DNA of 64,000 bases from Desulfomicrobium apsheronum. GTDB taxonomy: Bacteria > Desulfobacterota > Desulfovibrionia > Desulfovibrionales > Desulfomicrobiaceae. Location: NCBI RefSeq assembly GCF_900114115.1, contig NZ_FORX01000021.1, positions 23,253 through 87,252 of the forward strand. The letters are read 5' to 3'. Positions within the stretch are counted from its first letter, which is position 1; every line of letters begins with the position of its first letter. Shown here one piece after another: positions 42,593-51,834 of the stretch. The position numbers and the translations under genes were made by a program. A model generated the notes under the pieces. The model was not told the origin of the DNA. It ran no database searches and saw only the letters and a list, made by a program, of their open reading frames with translations.

Positions 42593-44164
42593 TTACCCTC
42601 TGCCTCTTGATCTGCCCCGGGTCGGCTGCGAAGGCCGCGAATCGGGCCTGCCGCTTCTAGAATTTCCGCCACGCCTGCTCGCACCCGGGTCTTCCGATCT
42701 TTCATTGCGTCTGCCGCGTCCTTTCGACTCCGGCTTTGAATCAGCGCCGGATTTGCCACGGGCGTCCGGCTTGTCGCTTCTTCTGCCACGCGCACTCGAT
42801 TCGGGCTTTGCGCCGGTGCCGGATCCACCTTTGGCGTCGGGTTTCTCATTCCTTGCGCCGCGCGGCTTTGATTTGGAGCCCGAATCCTTGTCGGAGTCCG
42901 ACTTTTTGGAGCTTCCGGACTTCACGCGCAGCTTGGCGTCCGACTTCTTGGTCACCAGTGCCTTGATTTCCCTCGGAGCGTTCCGTTCGCTCTTCATGTT
43001 GCCGGGCCGGTAGAGCACGAAATCGGGAAGATCACTGTCTTCCGTGAATCCCTTGACCGCTTCCACGGGGATCTTGTTGCGCAACAGGTTCTCGATGGCC
43101 AGCAGGAGGTTATGTTCCTCGGGGCTGACCAGGGACACGGCGATGCCGCTGACACCGGCGCGGCCTGTGCGGCCGATGCGGTGCACGTAATCCTCGGGAG
43201 AGTTCGGAATATCGTAATTGACCACGAAGGGCAGGTTGCTGATGTCGAGCCCGCGCGCCGCCACGTCCGTGGCCACGAGGATGTGGATCTTGCCGTCCTT
43301 GAACTCTTCGAGGGTGCGTTTCCTGAGCGACTGGCTCTTGCTTCCGTGCAGGGCCGCGACACTGATCCCGTGCGCGGCCAGTTTGTCGGTCAGCCTGTTG
43401 GCCCAGGTCCGGGTGCGGGCGAAGACCAGGATGCGGTCCTGGTTCTGTTTTTCGATGAGGTGCAACAGCAAGGGGAGCTTGTTGTCCTTGTTCACCATGT
43501 GCACCTTCTGCACGACCGCTTCGGCTGCGGCAGTGTCGGGCGTGACCTCTATGTACTCAGGCTTGTTCAGCATCCGCGCGGCCAGCGCCTTGATTTGCGG
43601 CGTGTAGGTGGCCGAGAAGAGCATGGTCCTGCGATCCTTGGGCAGAAGGTCCAAGATGGTGTTGATCTCGCCGCTGAATCCGAGGTCAAGCATCCTGTCG
43701 GCTTCGTCAAAGACCAGAAATTCGATGGCTGCGAGGTTGAGATGCTCCTGGGTTGCAAGGTCGATCAGACGCCCTGGGGTGGCCACCAGGATGTCGATGC
43801 CGCGTTCCAGTCGCGCGATTTGGGGTTCGATGCGCACTCCGCCAAAGGCCACGGTGCAGCGCAGGGAGACCTTGCGCGCATAGGCCTTGATGCTCTCGCC
43901 GACCTGCAAGGCCAGTTCCCGCGTGGGGGTGAGGATCAGGGCGCGGGGGTGATGGCCGTTGCCGCGCGTCTGGCCCAGAATCTGGACGATGGGCAGGCCG
44001 AAGGCATCTGTCTTGCCCGTTCCGGTCTGCGCGCGGGCCAGGATGTCCCGCCCGGAGATGATCACGGGTATGGCCTGGGCCTGAATGGCGGTGGGGGCTT
44101 CATAGCCCTTGTTCTTGACAGCTTTCAGAAGTTCGACCCGCAGGCCAAGTTGATCAAATGACAT
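42593..44164 (-). CDS. DEAD-box RNA helicase, RhlE/CsdA-like with basic tail
   Basis: A 523-residue ATP-dependent RNA helicase. All core motifs are visible: ARAQTGTGKT (I), PTRELALQVG (Ia), FDEADRMLD (II), FSATYTPQ (III), DVAARGLDI (V) and HRIGRTGR (VI). From about residue 410 the tail is low complexity, rich in Lys/Ser/Asp/Gly/Arg, with RG-rich end PTRGRSRGRG, which would bind RNA. In bacteria such helicases support ribosome assembly and cold growth. The upstream 350-base leader is long, as in cold-shock genes. The divergent small Lys-rich gene is often near cold-shock genes. Confidence 0.94.
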   Translation of the reverse strand: MSFDQLGLRVELLKAVKNKGYEAPTAIQAQAIPVIISGRDILARAQTGTGKTDAFGLPIVQILGQTRGNGHHPRALILTPTRELALQVGESIKAYARKVSLRCTVAFGGVRIEPQIARLERGIDILVATPGRLIDLATQEHLNLAAIEFLVFDEADRMLDLGFSGEINTILDLLPKDRRTMLFSATYTPQIKALAARMLNKPEYIEVTPDTAAAEAVVQKVHMVNKDNKLPLLLHLIEKQNQDRILVFARTRTWANRLTDKLAAHGISVAALHGSKSQSLRKRTLEEFKDGKIHILVATDVAARGLDISNLPFVVNYDIPNSPEDYVHRIGRTGRAGVSGIAVSLVSPEEHNLLLAIENLLRNKIPVEAVKGFTEDSDLPDFVLYRPGNMKSERNAPREIKALVTKKSDAKLRVKSGSSKKSDSDKDSGSKSKPRGARNEKPDAKGGSGTGAKPESSARGRRSDKPDARGKSGADSKPESKGRGRRNERSEDPGASRRGGNSRSGRPDSRPSQPTRGRSRGRG

Positions 44165-44512
44165 AATATTCCTTCAACGGTGGGTGATGAAAAAAGTGTG
44201 TGGGCGAACCGGGGTGTCCGGAGATTGGATTAAGTCCGAAAAATGGGATGCGGATTTGAATGCGTTCGCAAGCCATTCTCTAGTCAGTTCCGGCGAGAGT
44301 GTCCACTCTGCAAGGAAATGGTAAGCGGAGCGATTTGGCAGGTCTTGAATTTCAGTAATTCCGAACCTTATGAATATATTGCCGCACGAATGCCGACGTG
44401 CTATTTGAAAATAAATTTCCACTATGGCTGCTCCGATTTCCTCACGCCCCAATAGTGGCACGAAATCTGGAGCCTTTGAATGAACGCGATCTATTATACC
44501 CGGGAGTGGATC
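44165..44512. other. long divergent leader region
   Basis: About 350 bases between the helicase start (minus) and the small Lys-rich gene (plus). No gene is supported here. An unusually long 5' untranslated region for the helicase is plausible, as in cold-shock RNA helicase genes, but I see no specific structure to prove it. Confidence 0.45.
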
Positions 44513-44623
44513 ATGGGCGACAAGGGCGGAAAAAAAGACAAAAACAAGATGCAAAAGCAGAAAGAAAGCAAAAGCGCGGAAAAGAAAAAGGAAAAACAGG
44601 ATAAACAGGTTAAAAAAGTTTAA
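44513..44623 (+). CDS. small Lys-rich protein (MGDKGGKKDK type), 36 aa
   Basis: The frame reads MGDKGGKKDKNKMQKQKESK and continues to QDKQVKKV, with 16 lysines in 36 residues. Very similar tiny proteins starting MGDKGGKKDK occur across proteobacteria and are probably RNA-binding or unfolded basic proteins of unknown role. GGAG precedes the ATG. It is too short for routine gene callers. It faces away from the DEAD-box helicase gene. Confidence 0.8.
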   Translation: MGDKGGKKDKNKMQKQKESKSAEKKKEKQDKQVKKV

Positions 44624-44698
44624 TACTGTTTTAATTCCCTTTTTTTTATTTTCTCATTCATTTAATGGTGTTGGTGAAGATTTATGCGCATTGTTACG

Positions 44699-44728
44699 CA
44701 ATGAAGGGGAGCACTCTCCCCTTCATTG
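44699..44728. repeat. 13-bp perfect palindrome
   Basis: Arms 44699-44711 and 44716-44728 are inverse complements with a CACT loop. No T-run follows on either strand, so it is a stem-loop rather than a clear terminator. It lies between the small Lys-rich gene and the GGDEF remnant. Confidence 0.65.
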
Positions 44729-44738
44729 TCGTGAATAC

Positions 44739-44956
44739 TCATTTTAAACACTCGACTCGATTTCTTCCCAAATTTTTTGCGTCATACAATGCCTGATCCG
44801 CGCAAATCATCAAATCGGACACCGTTTCCGCTTTCAGACGAAGTTCCGCGACTCCAATGCTGGTCTTTATGTGCACGGGCCGACCATCCTTTGCGAAGAC
44901 TTCCATTTTCCCACTCGGTCACAAATGCTTTCGGTAATCGTGCAAGCCACTTCCAT
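44739..44956 (-). pseudogene. GGDEF (diguanylate cyclase) C-terminal remnant
   Basis: The minus strand encodes VFAKDGRPVHIKTSIGVAEL, then SDLMICADQALYDAKNLGRN and RVECLK-stop, the unmistakable C-terminal end of a GGDEF domain. Upstream, EVACTITESICDRVGK is the preceding GGDEF helix in another frame, so there is a frameshift near 44900. The catalytic GGDEF loop itself is missing. It is a truncated, frameshifted gene fragment. Confidence 0.85.
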
Positions 44957-45058
44957 GTCAGTTGAGGCGTGTTTTTACATCTTCGCTGCCCGATCAGGAT
45001 TTTTTGACTTTTTTGTTAAATAACGGTTCGTTATATTTCAAAAAAAGTAAATCGAGCA

Positions 45059-46414
45059 TCAGTCCGTCGAGTGCGTGCGGGCCATTTCCACGAGGCGGCC
45101 CAGATCGACGTCCGCCCCAAGCACTCCGCGAAGGGTGCCCGATGCGTCGAGGATGGGAGCGGAAACCGTGAGGCAGTAGGCGTCGGTGGCGGCGGAACGG
45201 TAGAAGTCCGAGACATAGGTTTTGCGCTGTTCGGCAGGGTGGCGGAACCAGGGCCGCTGTGACCAGTCCTTGCCAAGGCCGGTGTCGCCGTAGATTGTGG
45301 CCACCTGGCCCACATTGTCCACGATTTGTCTGCCCTTGGCGTCGGTTACGTACAGCAACTCGAAAAGCCCTTGGCTCATGGCGTTGCGCAGGGCGGTTTC
45401 CACTGGGCGGCGCTCCATGGCGCTGATGCCGGTGGCATGTACCAGGACTTCAACGGCCCGCCGGGCCCGTTCGTGGGCGGCGAAACGCAGCCTGCCCACG
45501 GCTGCAAGCTGGCTCTCGGAAGTTTCGCTGACCTGCCGGGCATGGATGGCCAGGGTTTCGGCCTCGCGGGCCTGGGAGGCGCTGCCGTCCTGCAGCGCGG
45601 CAAGGCTGTCCTTCACGGCAGCTACGTCCCTCACGATATTCTGGCTTTCGCCGCGTAGGTTCACGGCCAGCGCCCCGCCTTCCTCCACGCATGGCCGAGC
45701 CACCCGCGCATCCTCCAGGCAGGCGTCCATGGACGCCTGCATCCGTCCCACAAAGTCTTCCACCCGGCGCACAGCCTCGACCATGGAGGCGACATTCCGG
45801 CCGATTTCGTCGTTCTGGTCGTCGACACGAGTGGTAGCGTCCACGGTCTGGTGGGAGAGGGTGCGGATTTCGTTGGCGATGACGCCGAATCCTTTCCCCG
45901 CAGCTCCGGCATGGGCAGCCTCGATGGTGGCGTTGAGGGCGAGCATGTTGGTGTTGGCGGCAATGTCGCGGATGGCGTGGGCAATGGAGCCGATGCCCTT
46001 GATGCGCGTCTCCACCGTGGCCACGAAGCCGAGCAGTTCTGCCATGGCGCCGGAGAGTTCTTTGGCGCGCATCTCGACTTCGCCCAGGCGGGATTCCAGG
46101 CGTGCCATGTGTTCTATGGCGGCCTGCGCCATCTCGGCCTGACGCGACGCGTGACTGTTCATGGCGTCGGCGCGGTCTGCCACTGCGGCGGTATGTGTCC
46201 CGATTACGGCCACCTGCCTGAGCCCATCCTCGGTGGTGGCATTGACCCGCGTCCCCAAAGCGTCGAGGGGGCTGGCCAGCCGCTGCAGAGCAATGGCCCC
46301 TGCAACGGCGTCAAGCAACGCGGCATCGGTGCGTGTGTCCGCGCCGGGGGGTGTGCTTGCGGGTGAAGAAACGTTCTTATTCTGTTTGCTTATCCAAAAT
46401 TGTAAGAATTGCAT
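45059..46414 (-). CDS. soluble methyl-accepting chemotaxis protein with C-terminal Cache-like sensor
   Basis: A 451-residue chemoreceptor without any membrane segment. The signalling domain precedes the sensor. The conserved hairpin tip region [20 protein letters not shown] is at about 148-167, with [17 protein letters not shown] after it. The C-terminal 130 residues (about 315-451) form a PDC/Cache-like sensor ([18 protein letters not shown] and [20 protein letters not shown]), a domain that is normally periplasmic. It is therefore an inverted, cytoplasmic receptor. No CheA/CheW gene is nearby. Confidence 0.85.
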   Translation of the reverse strand: MQFLQFWISKQNKNVSSPASTPPGADTRTDAALLDAVAGAIALQRLASPLDALGTRVNATTEDGLRQVAVIGTHTAAVADRADAMNSHASRQAEMAQAAIEHMARLESRLGEVEMRAKELSGAMAELLGFVATVETRIKGIGSIAHAIRDIAANTNMLALNATIEAAHAGAAGKGFGVIANEIRTLSHQTVDATTRVDDQNDEIGRNVASMVEAVRRVEDFVGRMQASMDACLEDARVARPCVEEGGALAVNLRGESQNIVRDVAAVKDSLAALQDGSASQAREAETLAIHARQVSETSESQLAAVGRLRFAAHERARRAVEVLVHATGISAMERRPVETALRNAMSQGLFELLYVTDAKGRQIVDNVGQVATIYGDTGLGKDWSQRPWFRHPAEQRKTYVSDFYRSAATDAYCLTVSAPILDASGTLRGVLGADVDLGRLVEMARTHSTD

Positions 46415-46498
46415 GGTGTTGCCTCCTGGAGAACGGAGGAAAGCAAGTGCTGTGCCGGGAAAATGGGGGGGCGAACTGGGATTTGCAATCTTCAGGGC

Positions 46499-46564
46499 AA
46501 AAAAAAGGGTGGTATCAAAAAAAACAGATCAAGCCTTGTGCTGGTCTTGCTTTGATACCACCCT
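46499..46564 (-). terminator. terminator after the ABM gene
   Basis: Arms 46506-46519 and 46551-46564 form a perfect 14-bp stem with a 31-base loop. On the minus strand the stem is followed by a run of six T residues, ending the transcript of the ABM monooxygenase gene before the chemoreceptor. Confidence 0.75.
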
Positions 46565-46634
46565 GGCCATGCAAGCAGGCAGGACATCGGAGGTCACGTA
46601 TCGGAATTTCCGTCACGGCCTCGCATTCGTGACG

Positions 46635-46955
46635 TCAGCCCTGTTTTTTCCAGACGCGGTCCTCCGGAAACAGGTGAACGCCGGTCGCTATCTCCAGAGG
46701 TTTTGCAAGCCAGTCCTGCGTGGTTTCAACCCAGCGTACAAAGTGGGGAGTTGCCTTGTGTTCTTCGAAGGCTTCAGCACTTTTATAGACTTCATAGAGG
46801 TGGAGAAGGTTCTCGTCATCATGATCTTGAACGATATTGAAAAGAAGGCAATCCGGTTCATTGTTTACTGAACCACGCCCATCAGCGAGCATTTCGTCAA
46901 TAAACATCTTTTTGTGCTCAGGCTTGATGTGAACTTTTACGATAACGGCGAACAT
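46635..46955 (-). CDS. ABM-fold monooxygenase-like protein (YgiN/LsrG type)
   Basis: A 106-residue dimeric alpha-beta barrel. It begins MFAVIVKVHIKPEHKKMF, with LHLYEVYKSAEAFEEHKATP in the second half, typical of the ABM/YgiN family that oxidises quinols, degrades signal molecules or works without cofactor. ATG 46955 has AAGGAGA upstream; an earlier in-frame ATG at 47027 lacks one. The gene has its own terminator. Substrate unknown. Confidence 0.88.
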   Translation of the reverse strand: MFAVIVKVHIKPEHKKMFIDEMLADGRGSVNNEPDCLLFNIVQDHDDENLLHLYEVYKSAEAFEEHKATPHFVRWVETTQDWLAKPLEIATGVHLFPEDRVWKKQG

Positions 46956-47277
46956 GCATCTCTCCTTTTGCTGTGTCAAAATGTCACATATGTTTTGTGG
47001 TATAAGATAATCTGAAGAAGAATACACGAAATGAATAGGTTACGGCAAGTATTTCGCGCTGAAAAATTGAATCGTCTTGCATTTTTAAAGTTTGGATTGC
47101 CGCTCATGAACCGTAAATCTCTGTGCGAACGTACTGCTTGATCACTGACATGGCGGTTCAGGAAGATGAGGTCGGCCGGGGGCCGGACGACCTCAAGCAG
47201 CCGCAGACGGTTCGTTTGCGTCCCTGCTTCTTGGCTTGGTAGAGTGCCGTATTCGCATGTTAATGTTGCCTTCGATA

Positions 47278-49002
47278 TCAATCGAACACTTCCTTGAGCC
47301 AGCCCAGGCAGAGATTGTGGATGGTGTTTATGGTCGCCTGGATGGCCGCCTTGTCGAAGAACGCTGAATGCTCGCTGGTTGTGGGGCAGCCCGTGGCGAT
47401 CAGGAGTTGCCGTGCTTCATTCCAGATCGGGAGCAAGTGAATTGTCTTGCCCCAAGCGTTGCAGTCCGGATCGAGGCCGATTGCGGAACTGCGCGGCACC
47501 GTGCCGTCGCCAAGGTTGCTGATATCCTTGTCCGACATGCCCGGCCCTTTCTTGCCGAAGCGCGTCATGCTCAAGAGAAAAAGTCTTTGCCCTTCCCTTA
47601 TGCCCCGGTCCAGCTCCGTGAAGGGAGTATCCCAAGGTACGACATCTCCCGTGGTTCCGTCGGGATTGAGCCAGCGTACCTCGGTGTAGTTGCCCTGACT
47701 GCGTTTCGGGATCTCCTTTATATGCTTCAGGGCGTAATATTCGTGACTGCGATCCCTGTCTCCGCGCATGGCGTCGGGACGGCGTTTCACGGTCAGAGTC
47801 ACTTCCCTGGCTTGCCAGCTTATCTCCGTGCAGGTGTCGTTTCCGCCGCTGCTGAAGAACTGCATGGTGCGCGGGTGGCAGTACTCGCCGATTTCAGCGT
47901 GGAAATCGCGGGCCAGGTAAAGTCTGTTCCGGAATGTCCTGGCCAAAGCCGTCGATACGGGATCAGCGTCGGTTTCCTTGCCGTAGAAGATGTTGTCCAA
48001 GGCCGTGTGTTCAAGCGGCTGAGGCTGGAACCAGTCACCATGAATCATGCCCCAGAACTCCCGGTGGCTGCATTTGGCGTAGATTTCCTCGTAGGGGTCG
48101 GCCTTGGGGTAGGATTCGTGAGTATCCGGAGATTCGAAGCTCTGGATGTGCAGCCATTGCTTTTTGCCGTCGTTGGTCCGGTAATGCTGGCTGGGCAGGA
48201 GTTGCAGGGCGCTTTCGGCGTGGGGGAAGATGGCGGTGATGGACGGCCCGTCCGGTCCGAGGACTTTGGCACCAAGCATCCCGAAGATGTTGAAGAAGCC
48301 GTCCACCTCCTGCCCGGCAATCATGCGCCGATAGGCCACGGGCGCGCCATCGGCGGGCTGCGCGCCATGAATGACCCCGAGCACCTTGGCTGCGGCTTTT
48401 TTTCCGCCTTTGCCGCCAAGGGCGTAGCGGGCCACCAGCCCGCCCATGGAGTGGGTGACGAGGATGACTTTTTTGGCCTTGATGCTCTGGATGAAGGCGC
48501 GCAGTTTTTCCCCTGAGACGCGGTTCGAATCCAGCCAGTTATACCCGAAGGCGTATACGGGCAGATCCAGCAACACCTTGATGGGAGTCCCCCAGTTCTG
48601 GATCGAGGTGAGCAGATCGCCGTAAAAGCTCCAGGCCACACTGCCCCAGCCGCGTTCTTTGGCTTTGGGGTATTTGGAGTGTTTGTCGGTGATTTCGTTC
48701 ATGAGGCGTAAAGGATCTTTAATAAGGAGCTCGTAGCGTTTTTTTGGCTTCGCATTCATGTAAGATTTTGCCATGAACCATGAATCGTCCGGGTCCCAGA
48801 CAGTAGTGTTTTTCTGACTCTTCAATTTTGATCCCATGATCCCCGGGACAAAGATGATGGCGATTGTTTCGCGGCGGACCTGAATGATGTTATCCCTGCA
48901 GGCGTCGCATATCGTGGACAGGGGATCCTTGAGCATTTCGCGCGGGGTTTTGACCTGTCGGAGCGGATCATCGTAGGGTATTTTCGGTTTTGGATTTCGC
49001 AT
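47278..49002 (-). CDS. lipase-like type VI secretion effector (Tle group)
   Basis: A 574-residue alpha/beta hydrolase with the LCAT-like oxyanion segment IIFVPGIMGSKL (about 48-59) and nucleophile in THSMGGLVARYAL, Ser near residue 184 (first Gly of GxSxG is Thr). It has no signal peptide, as expected for a type VI phospholipase effector injected into a neighbour's periplasm. The gene follows, by one base, a Tli4-like immunity lipoprotein and is in an operon with a DUF4123 adaptor, which strongly supports an antibacterial role. It is not assigned here to a numbered Tle family. Confidence 0.85.
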   Translation of the reverse strand: MRNPKPKIPYDDPLRQVKTPREMLKDPLSTICDACRDNIIQVRRETIAIIFVPGIMGSKLKSQKNTTVWDPDDSWFMAKSYMNAKPKKRYELLIKDPLRLMNEITDKHSKYPKAKERGWGSVAWSFYGDLLTSIQNWGTPIKVLLDLPVYAFGYNWLDSNRVSGEKLRAFIQSIKAKKVILVTHSMGGLVARYALGGKGGKKAAAKVLGVIHGAQPADGAPVAYRRMIAGQEVDGFFNIFGMLGAKVLGPDGPSITAIFPHAESALQLLPSQHYRTNDGKKQWLHIQSFESPDTHESYPKADPYEEIYAKCSHREFWGMIHGDWFQPQPLEHTALDNIFYGKETDADPVSTALARTFRNRLYLARDFHAEIGEYCHPRTMQFFSSGGNDTCTEISWQAREVTLTVKRRPDAMRGDRDRSHEYYALKHIKEIPKRSQGNYTEVRWLNPDGTTGDVVPWDTPFTELDRGIREGQRLFLLSMTRFGKKGPGMSDKDISNLGDGTVPRSSAIGLDPDCNAWGKTIHLLPIWNEARQLLIATGCPTTSEHSAFFDKAAIQATINTIHNLCLGWLKEVFD

Positions 49003-50082
49003 TTATCTTCCTCCTGCCTTTTTTGCATGCCATCCTTGAATGGATGCGAAATTGGTCAGCACGGCATCCCACATGCGCAATGCTTCGTCCTGAACACTGG
49101 CGCTGCAGTCCATCTCCAATGTCATTGAAGGTCTATCGTGATTTTTGGGTTCACCTTGGATGCTCCATTTTGCTGCTAACTCCGATCGGATTTTACCGTC
49201 TTCGTTCATGGTCCCTATAAAGACCTCTTCAAGGCCGGACATCCCTTCAAAGGATCTTGGGCGTGACCGCAATATCTTGATTTCGATGCCGTTGCTTTCA
49301 AATACCTTTCGCAATGAGGAAATTTTTGGGGGTTGTACATCCGGCTGAGACAGCATGGACGCATACAAACTCAGCGTAATTTTTGGCGCGGTTTCGGTTT
49401 GTTCACGCCTTGCGAAGGCGTCGGCGCTTTCATCCCATGTCTTCAGCCCCTGCACCCAACCCCTGTTGGTCCAGAAGATGTCGGACGGCAGGTTGTGTTT
49501 GTCCGTGTGGTAGTGCTTGAAGAAGTTCAGGGTAGCTCCTTCCATGTCCATGCATTCCTTCCCGATGTCGTAGGCACATTCCTGTTTGATGCGCAGAATG
49601 AAGTCCGGAAGGGCTATGAACGTGTCGATTTTGTGGTCGCCGCTGCCCGCATAGCAGAGCATGACCGACGGATGACCGAAAAGGTCTCTGACGTCCTTGT
49701 ACGCGAACCCACCGCGCGTGACCGGCCATTCCACGTAGCGGTCGTAATGTTCTTTGGCCTTGTCGTGGACCGGCATCCACAAATCCCGGAACTGCTGCGC
49801 GCGGTCCCCCTCGCCCCAATCGGTTTCTTCGATGAACATGTCGTTGATCTTGATACTCCTGCCCAAGAAATCCAGCCCCTTGGGCACGGGGAAGAGAAAG
49901 CGCCCGACGGGATACAGGGTCACGGGCCAGGATGGCTGATCCGTTGTGGTTTGATGCATGGCTTGGCAACCTCCGGAGAATAGAATTGTCAGGATGAGAA
50001 GGAAGAACAGGGCGTGGTGGTACGAACGAGGGGTTGGCGTCCCTTCACTGGCAAAAGCACCGTGCCGGACCTGCCCGTTCAT
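49003..50082 (-). CDS. Tli4-like immunity lipoprotein
   Basis: A 359-residue lipoprotein. Long basic n-region, hydrophobic segment (about 23-36) and lipobox FSGGC (C39). The C-terminal half carries the pattern RPRSFEGMSGLEEVFIG, typical of the Tli4 family of immunity proteins that neutralise Tle4-type lipases in the periplasm. Its start overlaps the stop of the 108-aa gene (ATGA), and its stop sits directly before the lipase ATG, so effector and immunity are co-translated. Periplasmic placement protects the cell against kin-injected lipase. Confidence 0.82.
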   Translation of the reverse strand: MNGQVRHGAFASEGTPTPRSYHHALFFLLILTILFSGGCQAMHQTTTDQPSWPVTLYPVGRFLFPVPKGLDFLGRSIKINDMFIEETDWGEGDRAQQFRDLWMPVHDKAKEHYDRYVEWPVTRGGFAYKDVRDLFGHPSVMLCYAGSGDHKIDTFIALPDFILRIKQECAYDIGKECMDMEGATLNFFKHYHTDKHNLPSDIFWTNRGWVQGLKTWDESADAFARREQTETAPKITLSLYASMLSQPDVQPPKISSLRKVFESNGIEIKILRSRPRSFEGMSGLEEVFIGTMNEDGKIRSELAAKWSIQGEPKNHDRPSMTLEMDCSASVQDEALRMWDAVLTNFASIQGWHAKKAGGR

Positions 50083-50405
50083 GGCCGCCCGGCCTTTGGC
50101 CGGGACAGGACGTGAATGAAGTCGAGGCCGTCCGTCTGGTGAAGCGTCGTGGTCTGCGCGTGGGTGTAGTCCCTCCAGGGGTATCCCTTTGATGACGTTT
50201 GCAGGTCTTCCTCCGACTCCAGCCAGACCACGGTCTGGAAGAGGTTCACATTCTGACGGTTCCGTTCATCGCCATCGGCCGCGACGCTGAACGAATGCAT
50301 CGTGTTTTGGGTAAAGGTGACGGGTGGTTCTTGCCCTTGCGTTTCGAGTGCAAAGCCGATGCGTTTCACGGCAGGGCAGACATTGCACATTCCCGGATCA
50401 GTCAT
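50079..50405 (-). CDS. small unknown protein of the effector operon, 108 aa
   Basis: A soluble 108-residue protein with two N-terminal cysteines (CNVCPAVKRIGFALE) and no signal. AAGGAGG precedes the ATG, which is inside the DUF4123 gene end (8-base overlap). It is between adaptor and immunity genes, so it may be an additional chaperone or immunity component. I do not recognise the family. Confidence 0.7.
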   Translation of the reverse strand: MTDPGMCNVCPAVKRIGFALETQGQEPPVTFTQNTMHSFSVAADGDERNRQNVNLFQTVVWLESEEDLQTSSKGYPWRDYTHAQTTTLHQTDGLDFIHVLSRPKAGRP

Positions 50406-51315
50406 GGAGGCCTCCTTGTTGTAATGCATGACGCATGGCGGCAATTGCCGAGCTTTCATCGATGGGCTGGCGGGCAAGCGATGCGAGGGCGGGCCTGGCC
50501 TGCACATCCGGAAACGACTCCCCGTAATGCAGGCTGCAGCGGACAAAAAGCTCCAGGGCCTCCATCCGCCACAACCCGAGAGCCAGCCCTCGGGCTACGT
50601 GACGGGTGACAAAGTCGGCGAGGCGTTCATTGCGGGGCAGCTCCAGGCCATGTTCCATTTTTTTGCGGAGCAGAGCTTCGCTGATGTTGCTCGCGACGAT
50701 TGCCGGGCGGCGGTCATGGAAGAGCCGCTCATGAGTTTCGGTGAAGCGATACCAGGGACACGGCAGCGCCGGTTTAGGTTGAAGCCGGGCCTTCATGAGC
50801 GTGTCCTCGTCCCTGTCGATGCATACCCAATCTTTTTCATCATTTTGGGTCAGGACGCGGCGCACCGGGCCCAGGATCACGGGAGTCTCCTTGGGCAGTA
50901 AGCGGCAAATGCGGCTGAGGACTCTGCCGTCCCAGAAGCGAAAGATGAGATCCTCACCGTCCGACTTGACGAGAAGCAGGCTGCGCAGATGGGCCAGAAT
51001 CTCAGGGAATGGCGCGTCTGAGGCGAGGATCATGCCCCAGGCGAGGGTTGCGTTGTCGTCGATCCAGTGCAGAATGGGAGATTCCCGGGTTATGGGGATC
51101 AGCCAGGGAGAAGCCTCCTTGGACGCTGCCAACGGAGTGTCCTCAAACAGGATTGTCTTTTCTGCATCCGGTTCGTCCGTGAAGAGTTGCGCCAGGGCCT
51201 GCTCGTGACAGAGCGGATCGATCATCAGCCATGGCGCGCACCCCCGGTCCAGGGCTTCGTGAAGATACGGATCGAAATTTTCGATCTGACGATACGTGCC
51301 GCAATCTGTGGTCAT
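50398..51315 (-). CDS. DUF4123 type VI effector adaptor (Tap-like)
   Basis: A 305-residue protein of the DUF4123 family. The middle region SPWLIPITRESPILHWIDDN and FRFWDGRVLSRI match the signature by which these adaptors load effectors on VgrG tips. A TTG 3 codons upstream is an alternative start; ATG 51315 is chosen although GGAGG is only 2 bases away. It leads the operon DUF4123, 108 aa, Tli4-like, lipase. No VgrG, PAAR or secretion-core gene is in the window. Confidence 0.85.
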   Translation of the reverse strand: MTTDCGTYRQIENFDPYLHEALDRGCAPWLMIDPLCHEQALAQLFTDEPDAEKTILFEDTPLAASKEASPWLIPITRESPILHWIDDNATLAWGMILASDAPFPEILAHLRSLLLVKSDGEDLIFRFWDGRVLSRICRLLPKETPVILGPVRRVLTQNDEKDWVCIDRDEDTLMKARLQPKPALPCPWYRFTETHERLFHDRRPAIVASNISEALLRKKMEHGLELPRNERLADFVTRHVARGLALGLWRMEALELFVRCSLHYGESFPDVQARPALASLARQPIDESSAIAAMRHALQQGGLHD

Positions 51316-51415
51316 GTCCTCCAAGCCTGCCTCCCGTGTTGCGTGTTGTCCGTTGGTGGTCTGAAAGAAACGGCATCCAAGAACTTGGATTAACGCGAAA
51401 GTATTGGCGTGACAT

Positions 51416-51834
51416 TAGGGGGCATGAGTAGAAGGGGAGGGTGGAACTTACTTATTTTGGCTTGATTCGAAGGAGGAATTTACCTGAGACTTGGAAGGAA
51501 TGACGTGCTGGAATTGCAATGGCGGCGGGGAGGCCTGGGTCAATTCAGTATTTTCCGGACCGATGCCGGACCCATGCCGGACCAAATAAAAAGCGGCTTG
51601 CAGACTTCCACCCTCGGTCTCAGAGACCCAGTCCGGTCAGGTCACTCATGATGGGAAGGTCCGGCTTTGCCCGAAGGTTCAGACTGTTACGAGTAGGTCA
51701 TAATGACACGCGCCTCCATCGTGGTACCGTCGCTTCGTGTAGGGATTGACATGTAAATCCAGATGAGGGGGTACCAGTTGCCCTGAAGAGTGCCGCAGGA
51801 AAAAGTGGTGTTGTTTCAGCCTGATCGCCAGCGT
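51416..51834. other. degraded intergenic region with a duplicated fragment
   Basis: No gene is supported. Bases 51640-51693 match 53558-53611 in 49 of 54 positions; there the sequence codes for part of the secreted cysteine protein (HDGKVRLCPKVQ). Here the frame runs into stops, so it is a remnant of a second copy. Confidence 0.7.
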
